From positions 82,110 to 146,109 of the forward strand of contig JAUIRK010000774.1 in NCBI GenBank assembly GCA_030549495.1: a stretch of 64,000 nucleotides of DNA, in the 5' to 3' direction. The stretch comes from Nectonema munidae (lineage: Eukaryota > Nematomorpha > Nectonematoida > Nectonematidae). The notes under the pieces were generated by a model. The model saw only the letters and a list, made by a program, of their open reading frames with translations, was not told the DNA's origin and did not search any database. Positions 1 through 14,734 of the stretch are shown in pieces. The number at the start of each line of letters is the position of its first letter. Within the stretch, counting starts at the first letter, position 1. Position numbers and translations under genes: made by a program.

Positions 1-49
1 GCCCTCTTCTCTTGTTAAGCTCTCCTATCTCATTCAGCTCTCTTCTCTC

Positions 50-240
50 CAGTGACGTAGCTAGGCTGGCATAAGGGGCCGTGCCCATATGTACCGCATG
101 GTGCCCCCATGCAACTTATGCGATATCAGTTTTTGAAAATTTTTCCAATGAAAGGATCAAGAAAGTATAAATAATGTTGCGCAAGTTTTTTGTTTTTAAA
201 TTGTGCCCCTTCTATCAACTTTTTTTTGGCTACACCACTG
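50..240. mobile_element. hAT-like MITE
   Basis: Non-coding element with terminal inverted repeats: CAGTGACGTAGC at the left, and GGCTACACCACTG at the right (reverse complement CAGTGGTGTAGCC). It is flanked by CTTCTCTC (42-49) and CTTCTGTC (241-248), an 8-bp target duplication with one mismatch. CAGNG ends and 8-bp duplications are typical of hAT. Confidence 0.7.
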
Positions 241-248
241 CTTCTGTC

Positions 249-739
249 TAATTTGCATTTAGAGTTAAATTAAAATAGTTTTCAATCGTTAAAATTTTAT
301 ATCAATGAATATTGTTAGACTCGCACTAAGAATATTTTTTCAACAAAAGTCACCAAATCTTTATCACTACGTTTGCTACATTTTTTAACATTTGAAAACT
401 TTAATTTTTTTAAGTCAAGAAATTTTTTTCAATAGTTATTTGGGAATGAATGTTTTGATTATCTATTCAGTTTAAAAGCAAGAATACTCTATTTGCTTAA
501 TATTTGAGTAGAGATATTTTTTATAATGTTCGATTGTTAAATTTTATAACTAACACTGTACATAATCAAATCACTTTTTTAAGAAAATTTGTTGATTATT
601 ATTATAAAAATATAATATCGAAACAAAATGTTTCAGTTGTTAAAAATGTACTTGATCTATTTATGACAGATTTTATTTGTAGATAGAAATATTCAAAAAA
701 AAACGCAATGATTTTCTTTTCTCGTATACTTTGATTTAT
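249..739. other. No feature seen
   Basis: AT-rich sequence. The short open frame at 504-686 has no recognisable content. Nothing else is supported here. Confidence 0.5.
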
Positions 740-747
740 GTTAGTTT

Positions 748-1109
748 GGTCCTCGGACATTTCGCCCCATTATTTTCATAAGACAGTTCGTCCCATGGAC
801 AGTTCGCCCCATTATTTTCATAAGACAGTTCGTCCCATGGACAATTCGCCCCATTATTTTCATAAGACATTTTGTTTCATGGACAATTCGCCCCGTTATT
901 TTCATAAGACATTTTGTCTCATGGACAATTCTAAAAAATTAAGAGATAAATTGATTAATTTGAAATAATTTAATAGAGATAAAATAAACAAGAATATAAA
1001 ATTTTTAAATAATTTTACACATATAATAAGCAAAGATGGATGAAACTAATAGCCTATGAGACAATTTGTCAGGGGGCAAATTGTCTATGGGGCGAAATGT
1101 CTGTCGAAC
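748..1109. mobile_element. Unclassified terminal-inverted-repeat element with internal minisatellite
   Basis: The left end reads GGTCCTCGGACATTTCGCC. The right end, reverse-complemented, reads GTTCGACAGACATTTCGCC. The two share GACATTTCGCCCCAT. Exact 8-bp direct repeats GTTAGTTT flank it (740-747 and 1110-1117), consistent with a target-site duplication. The inside holds a 42-bp tandem repeat and then AT-rich DNA. No transposase is encoded, so it is non-autonomous. The 8-bp duplication would suit hAT, but the ends lack the usual hAT CAG start. Confidence 0.65.
755..931 (+). repeat. 42-bp minisatellite, four units plus a partial
   Basis: Units start at 755, 797, 839 and 881, with a partial unit at 923. 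Each reads GGACAnTTCGCCCC, a spacer, then a related half (ATAAGACAnTTyGTC). Because 42 is divisible by three, the array is an open frame with a 14-residue period (SPHYFHKT core). That is more likely a by-product than a gene. Confidence 0.9.
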
Positions 1110-1334
1110 GTTAGTTTAAATAATTTTTTAACGTTGGCTTTTGCTGCTTATAAAAATTTGAAAATATCAAATAAACTCTAATTCTTTATGCCTCCTATTA
1201 TTTTGAAATTATTCTAAGAACAGACGGTTCCATTTTAAAATAGTGAAAATTGCTTTATTAGTTTATTTTGTTTCCTTTCTCTCTTATGTTAATTATGTAG
1301 CAAATTTTTCAATTTTGAGTAAAAGGTAAGGTGC

Positions 1335-1473
1335 AGCGGATGTATTTTCATTGACAAGGCACTGATGTACCGCTTATGTCAAACTATGAACAAATTCGTA
1401 TCGATGAGGAATCGAATCCAGAGGCTTCCGTGCTGAGTCCATCATCTCAACCAACCTGCCATGCCACCCATAG
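1335..1473 (-). repeat. tRNA-derived SINE-like fragment
   Basis: On the minus strand an RNA polymerase III B-box-like motif (GGATTCGATTCC, 1419-1408) lies about 40 bases downstream of an A-box-like stretch (GGCAGGTTGGTTGAG). Spacing and order match a tRNA head, but the cloverleaf does not fold cleanly, so I call it a SINE relic, not a tRNA gene. Confidence 0.4.
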
Positions 1474-1479
1474 AGTATG

Positions 1480-1984
1480 CTGTAGGGGATATGTCAAATT
1501 AGTTTTCAAAAAACTTAAGTTATGCTCTAAAATTTTTTAGTTTTTGTTGAAGCTATATAACTTTTTCTGATAGACTTTTTTTTCCTTAAAAGTTATTATA
1601 AAAGACAAATCATTGCAAATGTTAAAAGTTATTTTACATTTTGTAGCCTGTATCAATTTAGCTTTTAAACTATTTTTGAATGATGCTGAGTAAAATGAAA
1701 TAATGCGATCTTAATTTTTTGTTTGCACAATTATAACTTCATTTTATACCCTTGCCCCTGAATCAATCACATTTTTCTATATAAACATCGCATGGTGTCT
1801 AGTAGACTCTTTGCCTTTAAACTACATTCACTCATATAAACTATCCAACCTTCATTTATTTGTTTTCTCTATGAATCAAATTTCCTTTCATCAATTCCTG
1901 TAATGTGCCTGGTAGACTACTTCATTTTTCAAATGAAAAGCCTATTCCACCCCCTAACAATTTTAGATTTTTTTAAACTAGTGT
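1480..1984. other. No feature seen
   Basis: AT-rich sequence with no supported open frame or terminal repeat. Confidence 0.5.
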
Positions 1985-1993
1985 ATATTCGAT

Positions 1994-2480
1994 GGTTGTA
2001 GACAAAAATGCCCCCTGAAAAAATGCCCACAATTAAAAAGTAGGAAAAAATGCCTCCTAATTTTTGATTTTTTTAAATTATATAAATATTTTTATTTGGT
2101 ACCGTTTTGAAAGGCTAAATTTCTAAAATTTCTTAATCTATAGGGTTTTTTTCTTTATAAAGTTCTTGAAAACAATAGCAAAGGTGCAGATTTGTGGGAA
2201 TGTCGCCCCCCCCCCCCCCGATTTACGCCCCTGACCCAAAGTCCAAAAATATTTGCTGTTTTATAAAAATTTGTTTTGTATTTAAAAAATTGTCGTATGC
2301 TGAGTTTTTTAGTTTACTTTAATTAAATTTTAAATGTTTTAGATGAAGTTAACTATTTTTTTTACAAAATATCTTTATTTGACATATCTTTTTTAAAAAT
2401 TTTAATTAATAATTTTTTGAAATTTTTTTTGTTTGGCATTTTTTCCTACTTTTTAATTGGGGGCATTTTTTCTCCGCACC
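1994..2480. mobile_element. MITE with about 60-bp inverted ends and 9-bp duplication (Mutator- or Merlin-like)
   Basis: The left end starts GGTTGTAGACAAAAATGCC. The right end, reverse-complemented, starts GGTGCGGAGAAAAAATGCC. Further in, both share CAATTAAAAAGTAGG and AAAAAATGCC. It is flanked by exact 9-bp repeats ATATTCGAT (1985-1993, 2481-2489). A 9-bp duplication with GG ends fits MULE or Merlin MITEs. A long C tract near 2205, followed by TTTACGCCCCTG, looks like the end of a hAT MITE nested inside. Confidence 0.65.
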
Positions 2481-2520
2481 ATATTCGATATGCAAATTTA
2501 ATTAAAATATTTTCGCATGA

Positions 2521-2721
2521 AGTATAGTATATTTCACCAATTTTGTAAAAAAAAAAATAAAGTAGTCTTATAAATTTAGGACTTTAGGTATGCGCTGAAT
2601 ACATTATATTTTAAAGGATTGCTTGAATATTTGGTCTCCCGTGGTATTTCCAGACCACTAATTTTGAAAATTGCAAGAAAAAAATTTCGCCCCCCAATAA
2701 TTTTGAGAATGTGCGCCCCTG
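2521..2721. repeat. Degraded copy of the 55055-55281 hAT MITE
   Basis: Shares long stretches with 55055-55281, for example GAATATTTGGTCTCCC and GGTATTTCCAGACC, and the same right end (GTGCGCCCCTG). The left terminus is not recognisable, so no duplication can be scored. Confidence 0.65.
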
Positions 2722-2729
2722 ACATAAAC

Positions 2730-3090
2730 AATTAATTATATTACGCTTTTCTTGTTAACAATGATTTTTTATGCTTCAGCGGCTCATTTATTATACCGCT
2801 TAAAACGCCCTTCCTTTACCATAAAAAGATATTTTCTTATATTATACAAAAACGAGGCTTTAGAGAACACTAAAAAGTATAATTCACAACTAGTTTACAA
2901 TGTGGTGTTACTGCAGTCATGCTCCATGAATTAGAATTTGTCATAAAATAGTGATAACGGAAGGACATTGTGTGTAAGAATATGTTATGTACAAAAAGTT
3001 AAAAATTGGGGCTTATACTGAATAATTTTTAACTTATTAACATATGGCTTAAATTTTTTGCCTGTAAGCTATTGACAAGCAATAAAGATA
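2730..3090. other. No feature seen
   Basis: AT-rich. The short open frame at 2752-2934 has no recognisable motif. Confidence 0.4.
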
Positions 3091-3099
3091 TCCGGAAAG

Positions 3100-3560
3100 A
3101 TGCAAGGAAAAAGCAAACATGAGGCCATGAAAGAGAAAGACAGGCTGCGCAAGAATGATGAGGCAAAGAATTTTGAAGTTCATTTAGATGGTGGTTGCTC
3201 GAGCAAAGGGCCACACAAAAATATCTGAAGTATGTATAGCAATTTCAACATTCTAATGCCCTGATGATGTCTCGTGGAAGAGCACAAATACTAAAAATGC
3301 TGTGATAGCAAGGAAGGAGGATCATACAAAGAATATGCATTCAAAAGGTTTTTTGAATAAACCCTAAAGGAGTATCATAGTGTACCTTTAAAAAATCCTA
3401 TTTCATGTTTCCGTATACACGTTTTGTTCCACGAGACCCCAAAATGTTCTCTTAGCGCAAGATTTTCCCCACGATGTTTGCATTCATCGACACATGAAAA
3501 GGTCAAACTACTATTGCCGTTTATCAACATGTCTATTGAAACAAATGTTCCATCCACTTA
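3100..3560 (+). pseudogene. Degenerate coding relic of an unclassified repeated protein
   Basis: Plus-strand translation gives peptide blocks across several frames: a basic stretch with KHEAMKEKDRLRKND (about 3115-3170), a block with DDVSWKSTNTKN (about 3263-3300), and FCSTRPQNVLLAQDFPHDVC (about 3421-3480) followed by a His. The last block resembles a family I recall from transposon-associated proteins of arthropods (pattern SLRP..VLL..PH.VC.C..H), but I cannot name it. Stops and frame changes separate the blocks, so it is not functional. GC content is higher than in the surroundings, which supports former coding sequence. Minus-strand open frames here look like shadows. Confidence 0.4.
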
Positions 3561-3569
3561 ATTGGCTTA

Positions 3570-4478
3570 ATCACAATCGTGGTATGTGATGAGCAAGATA
3601 TAAAGTGCATGTTTGGAAAGTCGGTAAGCGTAGACTACAATTTCAAATTTGATAACATCTACAACATTCCAGATGATAGACATGTTGAATCGACGCCTTC
3701 CATTATTGTATAGGGAAACGCAATAAAATGGATCAAGAGAGACAGATTGAGTGGATCTATAAGGAGTCATTGCCATCATCTTACTGTTTTACTCATTTCT
3801 TACCTTGATCAAAAGAAAGAAAATTGCACATGTTGAGGAAGAGAAAGGTAACGGCATTTAGTTGTAAATGTTGGCTTACCAAAGATTACACGATCATCCA
3901 TAAAAATAAGATCCACTGTGAGCAATGGAATCCCGATGCAGAGTGTTAAATCGTGAACTCAGAGTCAAAAGAACGGAAAATAGAATTGAATATTCTGTGT
4001 TCCAACTCTACAGTACTAGTACTTAAACACAATAAGGCGAAGAAATTTCCTTTTTTTTACCTAACTCTTAAAATTAGATCACTCTAAATTAACATGATTA
4101 TAGGATCTATTTTTTTAAGTGTATGTCTCCCCAGACTACATAAGGAATATTATAAGTTTGATATTTTGGCTTAGAAAACCTTAAAAGAGAAAATACACGG
4201 AAAATAAATCATTTCTTTCTCGTAGGTTCTGATTCAAAATGAAATGTAAATTTAAAGCTGCACTATATTTTATTCTTCCCTAAGGCTAGTTCTAAATGTA
4301 TGTGTTAATTTCAAATATTACACATGCTTATACGTCCTAATCTTTTTTCTTTTCAGGAAATATTTCATTTAAACAATTATTTATATTTACGATTAATTTC
4401 CAAATTACATAAATTTAAAAATTAAAGCCCTTTAACAAATATCACTATAACAAAAAGAAATGCAGTAAAGTCGGCAAT
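3570..4478. other. No feature recognised; possible continuation of the coding relic
   Basis: About 3570-3950 has slightly higher GC and may be more of the preceding relic. The rest is AT-rich with nothing supported. Confidence 0.3.
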
Positions 4479-4486
4479 GTTTAAAT

Positions 4487-4783
4487 CAGAGCTTGCGCTA
4501 CCTATAAAATTTCGAGGCAAGCCCCCCCCTCCCAACTATTTCTTAAGCCCCCCACCCAGCAAATTTTCAAGCTCCCCTAAAAAAATTTTCATTACCCTAA
4601 AAAAATAGATCAAACAGCTAGCATTCATGATAATTTCTTTCATGAAAATGTAATCTGTATAGATATGGCTTGACAAATACATCATGTTTTCTTTTCCCCT
4701 TGAAACAGATTAATCTGATAGTTCAAAAATTAGCGTCCAATGAAGCCCCCCCCCCCTAAAATTTTTGCTTAGCGCGGGCACTG
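4487..4783. mobile_element. hAT-like MITE with exact 8-bp duplication
   Basis: The left end is CAGAGCTTGCGCTA and the right end reverse-complements to CAGTGCCCGCGCTA. It is flanked by identical GTTTAAAT at 4479-4486 and 4784-4791. Two C-rich tracts sit near each end, and there is no coding capacity. The exact duplication suggests a young insertion. Confidence 0.85.
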
Positions 4784-4791
4784 GTTTAAAT

Positions 4792-5469
4792 ACTTAATAA
4801 TTATAATAGATGAAAAATAGTACCACCATTATCAGTGTATTCCAGATGACGATGATAAAAAACTGTTTTTCTGAGTACACAAAAAGTGACGTTGAATTTT
4901 GAAATGTTATCATCGAAAGATGATAAGAGAAATACATAGGAAGGATAAAAAAAATAGTAGTAATTTAAGCAATCCAACTAAGAAAGATGAGATATATTCA
5001 GAAAAGCAATTCAAAATATCAACTTTATTTACATCTAACAAAGTGTCCATAACAATGACATCACATGAGTTTAAGGGCTTCTCTGCTATCTCATGTAGTA
5101 TTCTGTATAATAAAGAAATGCTGTTTACTGAACTGTACTTGTTTTCTATAAGACACGACTTTCGTCGCTTGTATCAAAATGTGTGGAGAAGTGGTAATGC
5201 TGTGATTCGATCATGAGATCATCAAGAATCAAAGTTAGATTATAGATAGCGCTGAACATGCTCTTAACAATCTTTGTATACTATATTTATGAAATGATTA
5301 GTAATGTCAGACAATCATTCAGGTTCAATCCGACAATTCATACCAGTATAGATGATATCAGTGGTCTTGCAAGAACAGAGGGGATAACAAAAAGAAACAA
5401 CCAAATATATAGAAAGTATATGTAACATAAAGTATAGCGCGTTTGCCAGGCATACTATATACTTAATAA
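4792..5469. other. No feature recognised
   Basis: AT-rich. It contains an open frame at 4899-5216 (+) with no recognisable motif. The part next to 5470 may belong to the 5' region of the LINE. Confidence 0.35.
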
Positions 5470-7255
5470 TTTTTTGGACTCGAGAAAACCAAGGGGCCAA
5501 AAAATCCAACTCCAACCTCCACGTGGTGGCTCTGGGTGCTATTTTTATAGCAGCAAAGGTACAACTCTTATGAAATTTATAAATTCTCAAAATGTTAATT
5601 TTGTTTTACGATCCGACTCGCCATCGGCGCTCAGAGATATTGATTCTTCGTCTTTGAGTGTTAAATCAATTAGAAGAACCACAAACATAACACAAAGCTA
5701 TGATCCGTTTAATGTTAATATTTCTGAAAAGACTAAACATCACAAAAGGACTATGAAAATTGGAACAATGTAAAGCAACAAATGGTGTGTGAAGAATTAG
5801 ACAGACTAAATATTGATATATTAGGTTTGTCCGAAACTTTCACAAAAAATGAAACTCAGTATAAATTACGACCAACAAAAAAAACAACCGAACTTACAAG
5901 ATATTTGCTTCCTCTGGAGACAAAAGAAATAGAAAAGGTCTTGCATTTCTGGTTGATGAAAAATTAGACTATTGAAGTACTATTGAAGCAATTGTCAATC
6001 TTATAAAAAGTATTTACAATGGAGAAGAAATACCAGAAGAATGGCTAGAGACTCTCATAATTCCAATACCAAAGAAACAAGGGACTGCAACATTTGAAGA
6101 GTATAGATACTTACTAAAGTATATATAATAATAATCGAATATCAGCTTTTGTAAATGGGCAACTAAACCCTATGCAGTATGGATTTCGACTAAAAATGGG
6201 AACAATTGAAAGTATTACAGCTTTAAAAAGGATCTTAACAAACAGAGTCAACAACAAACTGGACACATACTTGTGCTTTATTGATTTCCAGAAAGCTTTT
6301 GATCGAGTTGAACATGATATCTTGTTTGATTGTTAAGTTCCAAAAAATGACGTGCGTCTGATTGCAGAGATTTACCGTCGTCAAGTTGTGTACATGAACA
6401 CAGATGAAAAAAAGCAATATCCTATTAAAATTAAAAGAGGTGTAAGACAAGGTTGCGTACTTTCTCCACTTCTAGATAACACATATGTGGATGAAACGTT
6501 CCAAGAAATGAGATAAAGTGTGGCCAACAAGCAGAAACGAAGAATAAATAGAATTAGCTATGCAGATGACACTGTTAGCGAAACAGAGCAAGGATTGACG
6601 GAGCAGTTGGGAGTTTATTGTGAAAGAAGGAAGAAAAGCTTCAATTGAAATCAACATAAATAAAACAATATACATGCTAATAACAAACAAAGGACATAAA
6701 AATGTTAACATCTCAATTGAAAAAGTAGAACAGGCAAAAAGATTTCAATATTTTGGCGCTATGATAGAAGAAAATTTACAAAATGAAGCTCTTTTGGAAA
6801 CACAAAGAACTGATGAGAAATAACCTCCCTATCAAGACAAAAAACAAACTTCTTAATTCACAAGTTTGGTCTGTTTTTAGGTATGGATCTGAAGTCTTTT
6901 CATTAACAAATGCTTTGGAAAAAAAGATGCGTTTGAGATGTGGTGTTACAGAAGAATTCTACGAGTTAGCTGGACAGATAAGATGACGAATGAAGTTGTA
7001 TTAAAGAAGGTTAAAGAACTTCAACCGGCGATGAACTAAAGTCAATAGTTGAAGATAATGGGAAAAAAGTAGGAAGAGGAAGACGAAGAACATGGTGGAT
7101 TGATGATATCAAAGAAATGACTGGCAAAAAAAGCTAGAAGAAATTTTTAAATTGACAGATGAAAAAAGCTGGAATAATTTTATAAAAAAAAAATTTGAAA
7201 GCTAAAAAGAGTTACCAAAGATCGATATCGGTCATGATGAAAAAGAAGAAAAGAA
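5470..7255 (+). mobile_element. Broken RTE-like LINE (endonuclease and reverse transcriptase)
   Basis: Read in pieces on the plus strand. The N-terminal section ends in SIRRTTNI and MKIGTM. The apurinic-type endonuclease start follows, with LNIDILGLSET (about 5800-5840). Reverse-transcriptase blocks then follow in order: EEWLETLIIPIPKKQ (about 6035-6080), QYGFRLKMGTIES (about 6178), YLCFIDFQKAFDRVEHDIL (about 6270-6325), VRQGCVLSPLL (about 6440-6470) and ISYADDT (about 6552-6575). A C-terminal part has MRLRCGVTEE and GRGRRRTWWIDDIKEM (about 7075-7120). The core YADD survives, but most of the endonuclease is deleted and several frameshifts and stops separate the blocks. RTE-like assignment is by resemblance. 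Confidence 0.8.
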
Positions 7256-10589
<3,334 letters not shown>

Positions 10590-10897
10590 AGTAAAGAATC
10601 TTTTCTTTGTATTGGACACCAAACTCAACAATAACAATAGATGAGCAGTTGGTTACTCTTACGGGCAATTGTCCCATTAAAATCTATGATCCTAAAAAGT
10701 CTGGGCATTATGGTATCAAATTTTATCATTTGAAAGATTTGAGATTTTTTTACTGCTTGAAACCTAAAATTTATGTTAATGGGCTTGAGGATTCAAGCTA
10801 TTTTTCTCATGACAGCAACATTCCGTCCGAATGTCGTTTATATACAGATTGTTTTTTACAAGTCATAACCTTGATAAAAATTGTCTACACTCATTAA
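10590..10897 (+). pseudogene. piggyBac-family transposase fragment
   Basis: The open frame contains YWTPNSTITIDEQLVTLTG and then KKSGHYGIKFYHLKD. This matches the piggyBac transposase segment 'ITVDEQL...F.GRCPF..Y.PNKPAKYGIK', which contains a catalytic Asp (IDEQL). Only this central piece is present. Upstream and downstream catalytic parts are missing, so it is a dead fragment inside the second FTZ-F1 intron. Confidence 0.75.
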
Positions 10898-11309
10898 AAT
10901 GATAAGATTATTTTCAAAAAACCTGGGCACCTTTTCAAGCCATGGATTCCTAAAATTAATCATCTTCTTTCCTTTTTGAATTCATTTTCATATAACTTAA
11001 AATGAAGGAATTTTATGTAGACTAATAGTGAGCGATTGTGTCTGACTAAATAACAAAATAACAATGTAAACTAGACTATCAAGTATTCCTCAAAAACTAC
11101 TTTGAAAATTAATTTACCTATTATTGAAATGATGCGAGGAGCGTTTAGTCAAAAAATATTGAGACAAAAGAAGGGTACAATAAAAGAAAATCAACTAAAA
11201 CGGCTTTTAAAAAAGGTATTTGAGAGAGAAAAAATACTATACTAATTTGAGAATACGAAAAAAAATAGTCAACAAATATAAACGAGCTAAATGAAAAATG
11301 AAGACACAC

Positions 11310-11588
11310 CTTCTAATTTCATTCCAACGTCTAAGCACTTCTGAAAGCGGCAAAATGGACATCGTTTTCGCTGCGTCTTGTCAATGGTACAACTTTTGTC
11401 ACCGACACAAGTGTATATTTTTTTGTTTTGAACAGTGCGCTTGAAGAAGCCCTTACAGCTTTCACAAGTGAGCAAGCCATAATGATAGCCTGACACTTTG
11501 TCGCCACACACGGGACATAACTCTTCGATATCCATCTTGGTATCAGGCGAGGTGTGAACAAACTCCGATGACAGTCCATTATTCCCCA
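11310..11588 (-). CDS. ftz-f1: FTZ-F1 nuclear receptor, DNA-binding-domain exon
   Basis: NR5A-family DNA-binding domain, a sequence-specific nuclear transcription factor region. Zinc finger 1 reads [14 protein letters not shown]...CESC with P-box ESCKG. Zinc finger 2 runs from CVGDKSC to CPFC, so all eight zinc-binding cysteines are present. The exon starts after an AG acceptor (11590-11589, T-rich tract upstream) and ends at G|GTGTGT (GT at 11309-11308). Entry and exit are both phase 1. The exit joins the next exon to give KLE-A-VRADRM, the exact NR5A signature. About 13 residues precede the DBD start and the reading frame is unbroken. The strong match to the arthropod FTZ-F1 consensus makes this the firmest host call in the window. 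There is no sign of decay. Confidence 0.95.
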
Positions 11589-11599
11589 CTAAAATAAAA

Positions 11600-13546
11600 A
11601 ATACTCGATTTATGAATAATTTTTAAACAAAACCAGCACAGCAACTTAACACTTTATGTATCATCGGAAAAAAGTAAAGCATATAGAAATAGGATATAAA
11701 TAAATTATACTGTAGTTTATCAATTTTTCTATGTTAAGACTGACTATTATAAATGTATTTCAAAGAAAAAAATAATAGTTGCGGTTACTTACACTCACTT
11801 TATTAAAAAAACTCTCATGGATACCTATTTTTAAGGTAGCCAAGATATAAAAAGAGCACCGGTTACAGCTTTGGATGTTTTTAAATTGACTTAAACTAAA
11901 ACATTTTACCATGACTTTTAAAATGTAGAACACTAAAAACCAAATAAAGCTTAAATTTAAGAACTATTGGTTTCATTTTTAGATTTAGGTGTGCGCGAAG
12001 AGGAAGAAATATGACGATGAAAAGTCTTTATGTACAATACAGTTCTAGATGTAGTTGAGTGTCTGATTGCATGATTTAGCATGACATATCATGATTTTTA
12101 TCATACTATATATTTAATTATGAAATTTGATTGACTATGATTCTTTTGTTTTGTAAATAGCGCTGAATACATATTAGATACGGACTTTTATCCCTTTAAA
12201 ATCATCGACTCACGACAGCGATTCCGCAACGTTGTAAAAGTATTTGCATCTGTATTAGACTTATAAAAAATATGTATTGATTCATCTTTAGTCACATTTC
12301 TAGTCATGAATTCAGCGTCAGAGTCGATTACCAGATGTCCCGACTCAACAGAGCGAATTTTAATACTTAAATCAAGATAAATTATAAATATATTTGAGTT
12401 TGGATAAAAAAAAACCATTTCAACAGAAATTTGTTTCACTCTGCATAGATCACTGTTTCCCAACATTCTTTTAAAGGTAACCCCATTTTAATTTTATCAC
12501 ATTTTAGAGACCTCACCAGAAAACGAGACTAATCCTATCATTTCATGAAGGAGAAAACTGAATTGCAAATTTTTTAGTACCTATAGTAAATTATTATGTA
12601 TTTATGTGCACTTTGTTTAAAATATAGATTCGCTTTATCAGACAGAACATGCATATTTTTTCTTCCATTTTTAATGGTTACTTCTGATTTAGATTTATAC
12701 CTACTTTAGATAATTAATTATTTGTTATGCATTCGAGATTCCAAGAAAACCACTTACAGAACCCATTTGGCATGAGAACTGTACTAGCATAAAGATGGTT
12801 AAAAATAAGTCATTCTAGACTGAATGTACTAGTGGTAAAGAGGAGGCTGACTCTAAATAAAGAAGATGATAATCAATAAATGATACAAGAGCAAGAAGAA
12901 TCAATAGAAGTTATGTTAAATGGAAAAAGGAATATAACACACTTCACAACTATGTCACAGAATTTAAAGATGAAAGTTATAAAACAAGAACACAATGAAG
13001 AAATGTAATGTCTTTTGCGCGTCGTCTATAAAATCATATTAGTGGAGAGTACGGTGAAAATGGATTAAATTAGATTAACAATTCATCTATTCTTAATCAA
13101 ATGCGAAAGGTACAACATTTGCAATCTAATAAAAATGAAATGTTTATCTAATGCCATTTTCTTTATCGCGGGTAGCATTGCATCCAAGTAAAGGATAGTC
13201 TTCCATTATTGGACAGATTGTAGAAAACTAAGAAAACCACAACTGTACCCCACGTTTCCACCCCTAGCCTGTCTGCCCACTATATATTTGTATTATATTT
13301 ATATACTTCATCAAAATCTCAAAATGTTGAATAAGATTTTATTCTGAATTAATTGTAATTTGAAAATTGGTTATAGTTTTGTTTTTAACAATTTTAAAAT
13401 CAAAAAACCACGTTTAGCTATAATACTTATGATTAACTATCTTATAAGACAACGTGTTTATCAAAGTTAATCCTAAGAATAATGTCAAAAAGAATTTATA
13501 TATGTTATACGAATTATTCAGAATCATATTGTTATTAAATTATAAT
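11600..13546. other. Intronic, no feature seen
   Basis: AT-rich. CACTGTTTCCCAACA near 12451 looks like a lone hAT terminus. The 92-residue minus open frame at 12188-12466 has no recognisable content. Confidence 0.4.
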
Positions 13547-13554
13547 CTCTAGAT

Positions 13555-13862
13555 CAGGGATCGGCAAACTTTTTTTACCCGTCGACCCCTTCATAGAACA
13601 TTTGTCTTCACATCGACCCCCACCCTACATAGTAATGTTTCATAAAAAGATTAATCAATGTCCAACAATTAAGAGAAATAAATACAAACCAAAAATGGTT
13701 CATATATTCTATACTATACACTGCCCTAAACTATGTTTTAAAAGAAAAAGGAGATTTATTACTACTATAAAGTAAAAAAAAGCATAGAACAATTTGGTAA
13801 GTTTTTCTAGATCTATTCTGGACCCACGGGGGACGATATCGACCACTTTGCCGACCACTGCA
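13555..13862. mobile_element. hAT-like MITE
   Basis: The left end is CAGGGATCGGCAAACTTT. The right part reverse-complements to CAGTGGTCGGCAAAGTGG (inner end at 13860). It is flanked by CTCTAGAT (13547-13554) and GTCTAGAT (13863-13870), seven of eight bases matching. Both terminal parts mention the same words (GTCGACC or ATCGACC) in opposite orientation. No coding capacity. Confidence 0.7.
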
Positions 13863-13870
13863 GTCTAGAT

Positions 13871-14719
13871 AAATGCTATTATATGTCTTCAATTCAAAAA
13901 CTTTTAAAATTTGAAGTCTGTTGAAATGTAATGGGTCCCAAATCATTTTTTTCCAGCGCCCAAACCCAATTTTCATTTTTGCCATCAATTGATATTTGGA
14001 GAATGTTATGTATTCGAATGCTCTTACATTTTGCACTTTTTAAAAATAAAGAAAAACGATATTTTCCATGAATTCAGACTGAGTAATATTTATTTAAATA
14101 ATAACAATATAGGAATGAAGATAGCATATATTGTTTTTCCTTAAAATAAAATACAATCAAATTCTGATACTCATAAAAATAAAAAATTTTAAAACGTTAA
14201 TTTTTCAAATACCATTTTCTGTGTAACTTTGTTTTAGATTCTTTTGGTTATTTTTAGTATCAAATTTGTTGAATAAAATTGGCAAGAGGAAATGTCATTA
14301 CTTCAAAATTTATACAATTTTTACTTTGCGGTTTCATAATTTTAAGTCATCTTGCATCCTTATTTTTATGCACCAATTTATAAGAAGTAATGCCTTTTTG
14401 GTATGTAGTTTACAAACTATAAACTAAACTAAATAATTTATTGATTTCACATAGTAATTAAACACTCTCCATGATAAAGAAAATAATATAAACTGACAGT
14501 GCATTTGATTGTAAAAACTACAACCGTTATGTTAAGCAAAATCAATTTTGGAGTAGGTGTGGACACTGGACACTCAATCAACGTATTTTAGGTTCTTTAT
14601 TTCTATAAATTTTTTTATTTTTTTGCATAATTATGTGTACATATTTATATTTCTAACAAACTTTTTTCATTTCATTAAAATCCATTGAAAAAGGAAGAAG
14701 GTATTCAAAATTATGGTTC
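13871..14719. other. Intronic, no feature seen
   Basis: AT-rich, no supported feature. Confidence 0.4.
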
Positions 14720-14734
14720 TCAAAGGGGTTAAAT

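Noticed and set aside
738-968. 76-codon repeat protein
   Set aside because: The frame is the translation of a 42-bp minisatellite inside a mobile element; it has no start context or independent support.
1335-1473. Functional tRNA gene
   Set aside because: Box A and B spacing is tRNA-like but no cloverleaf forms cleanly.
6235-6711. Minus-strand open frames as FTZ-F1 ligand-binding-domain exons
   Set aside because: They are antisense to the RTE-like LINE and lack any ligand-binding-domain signature.
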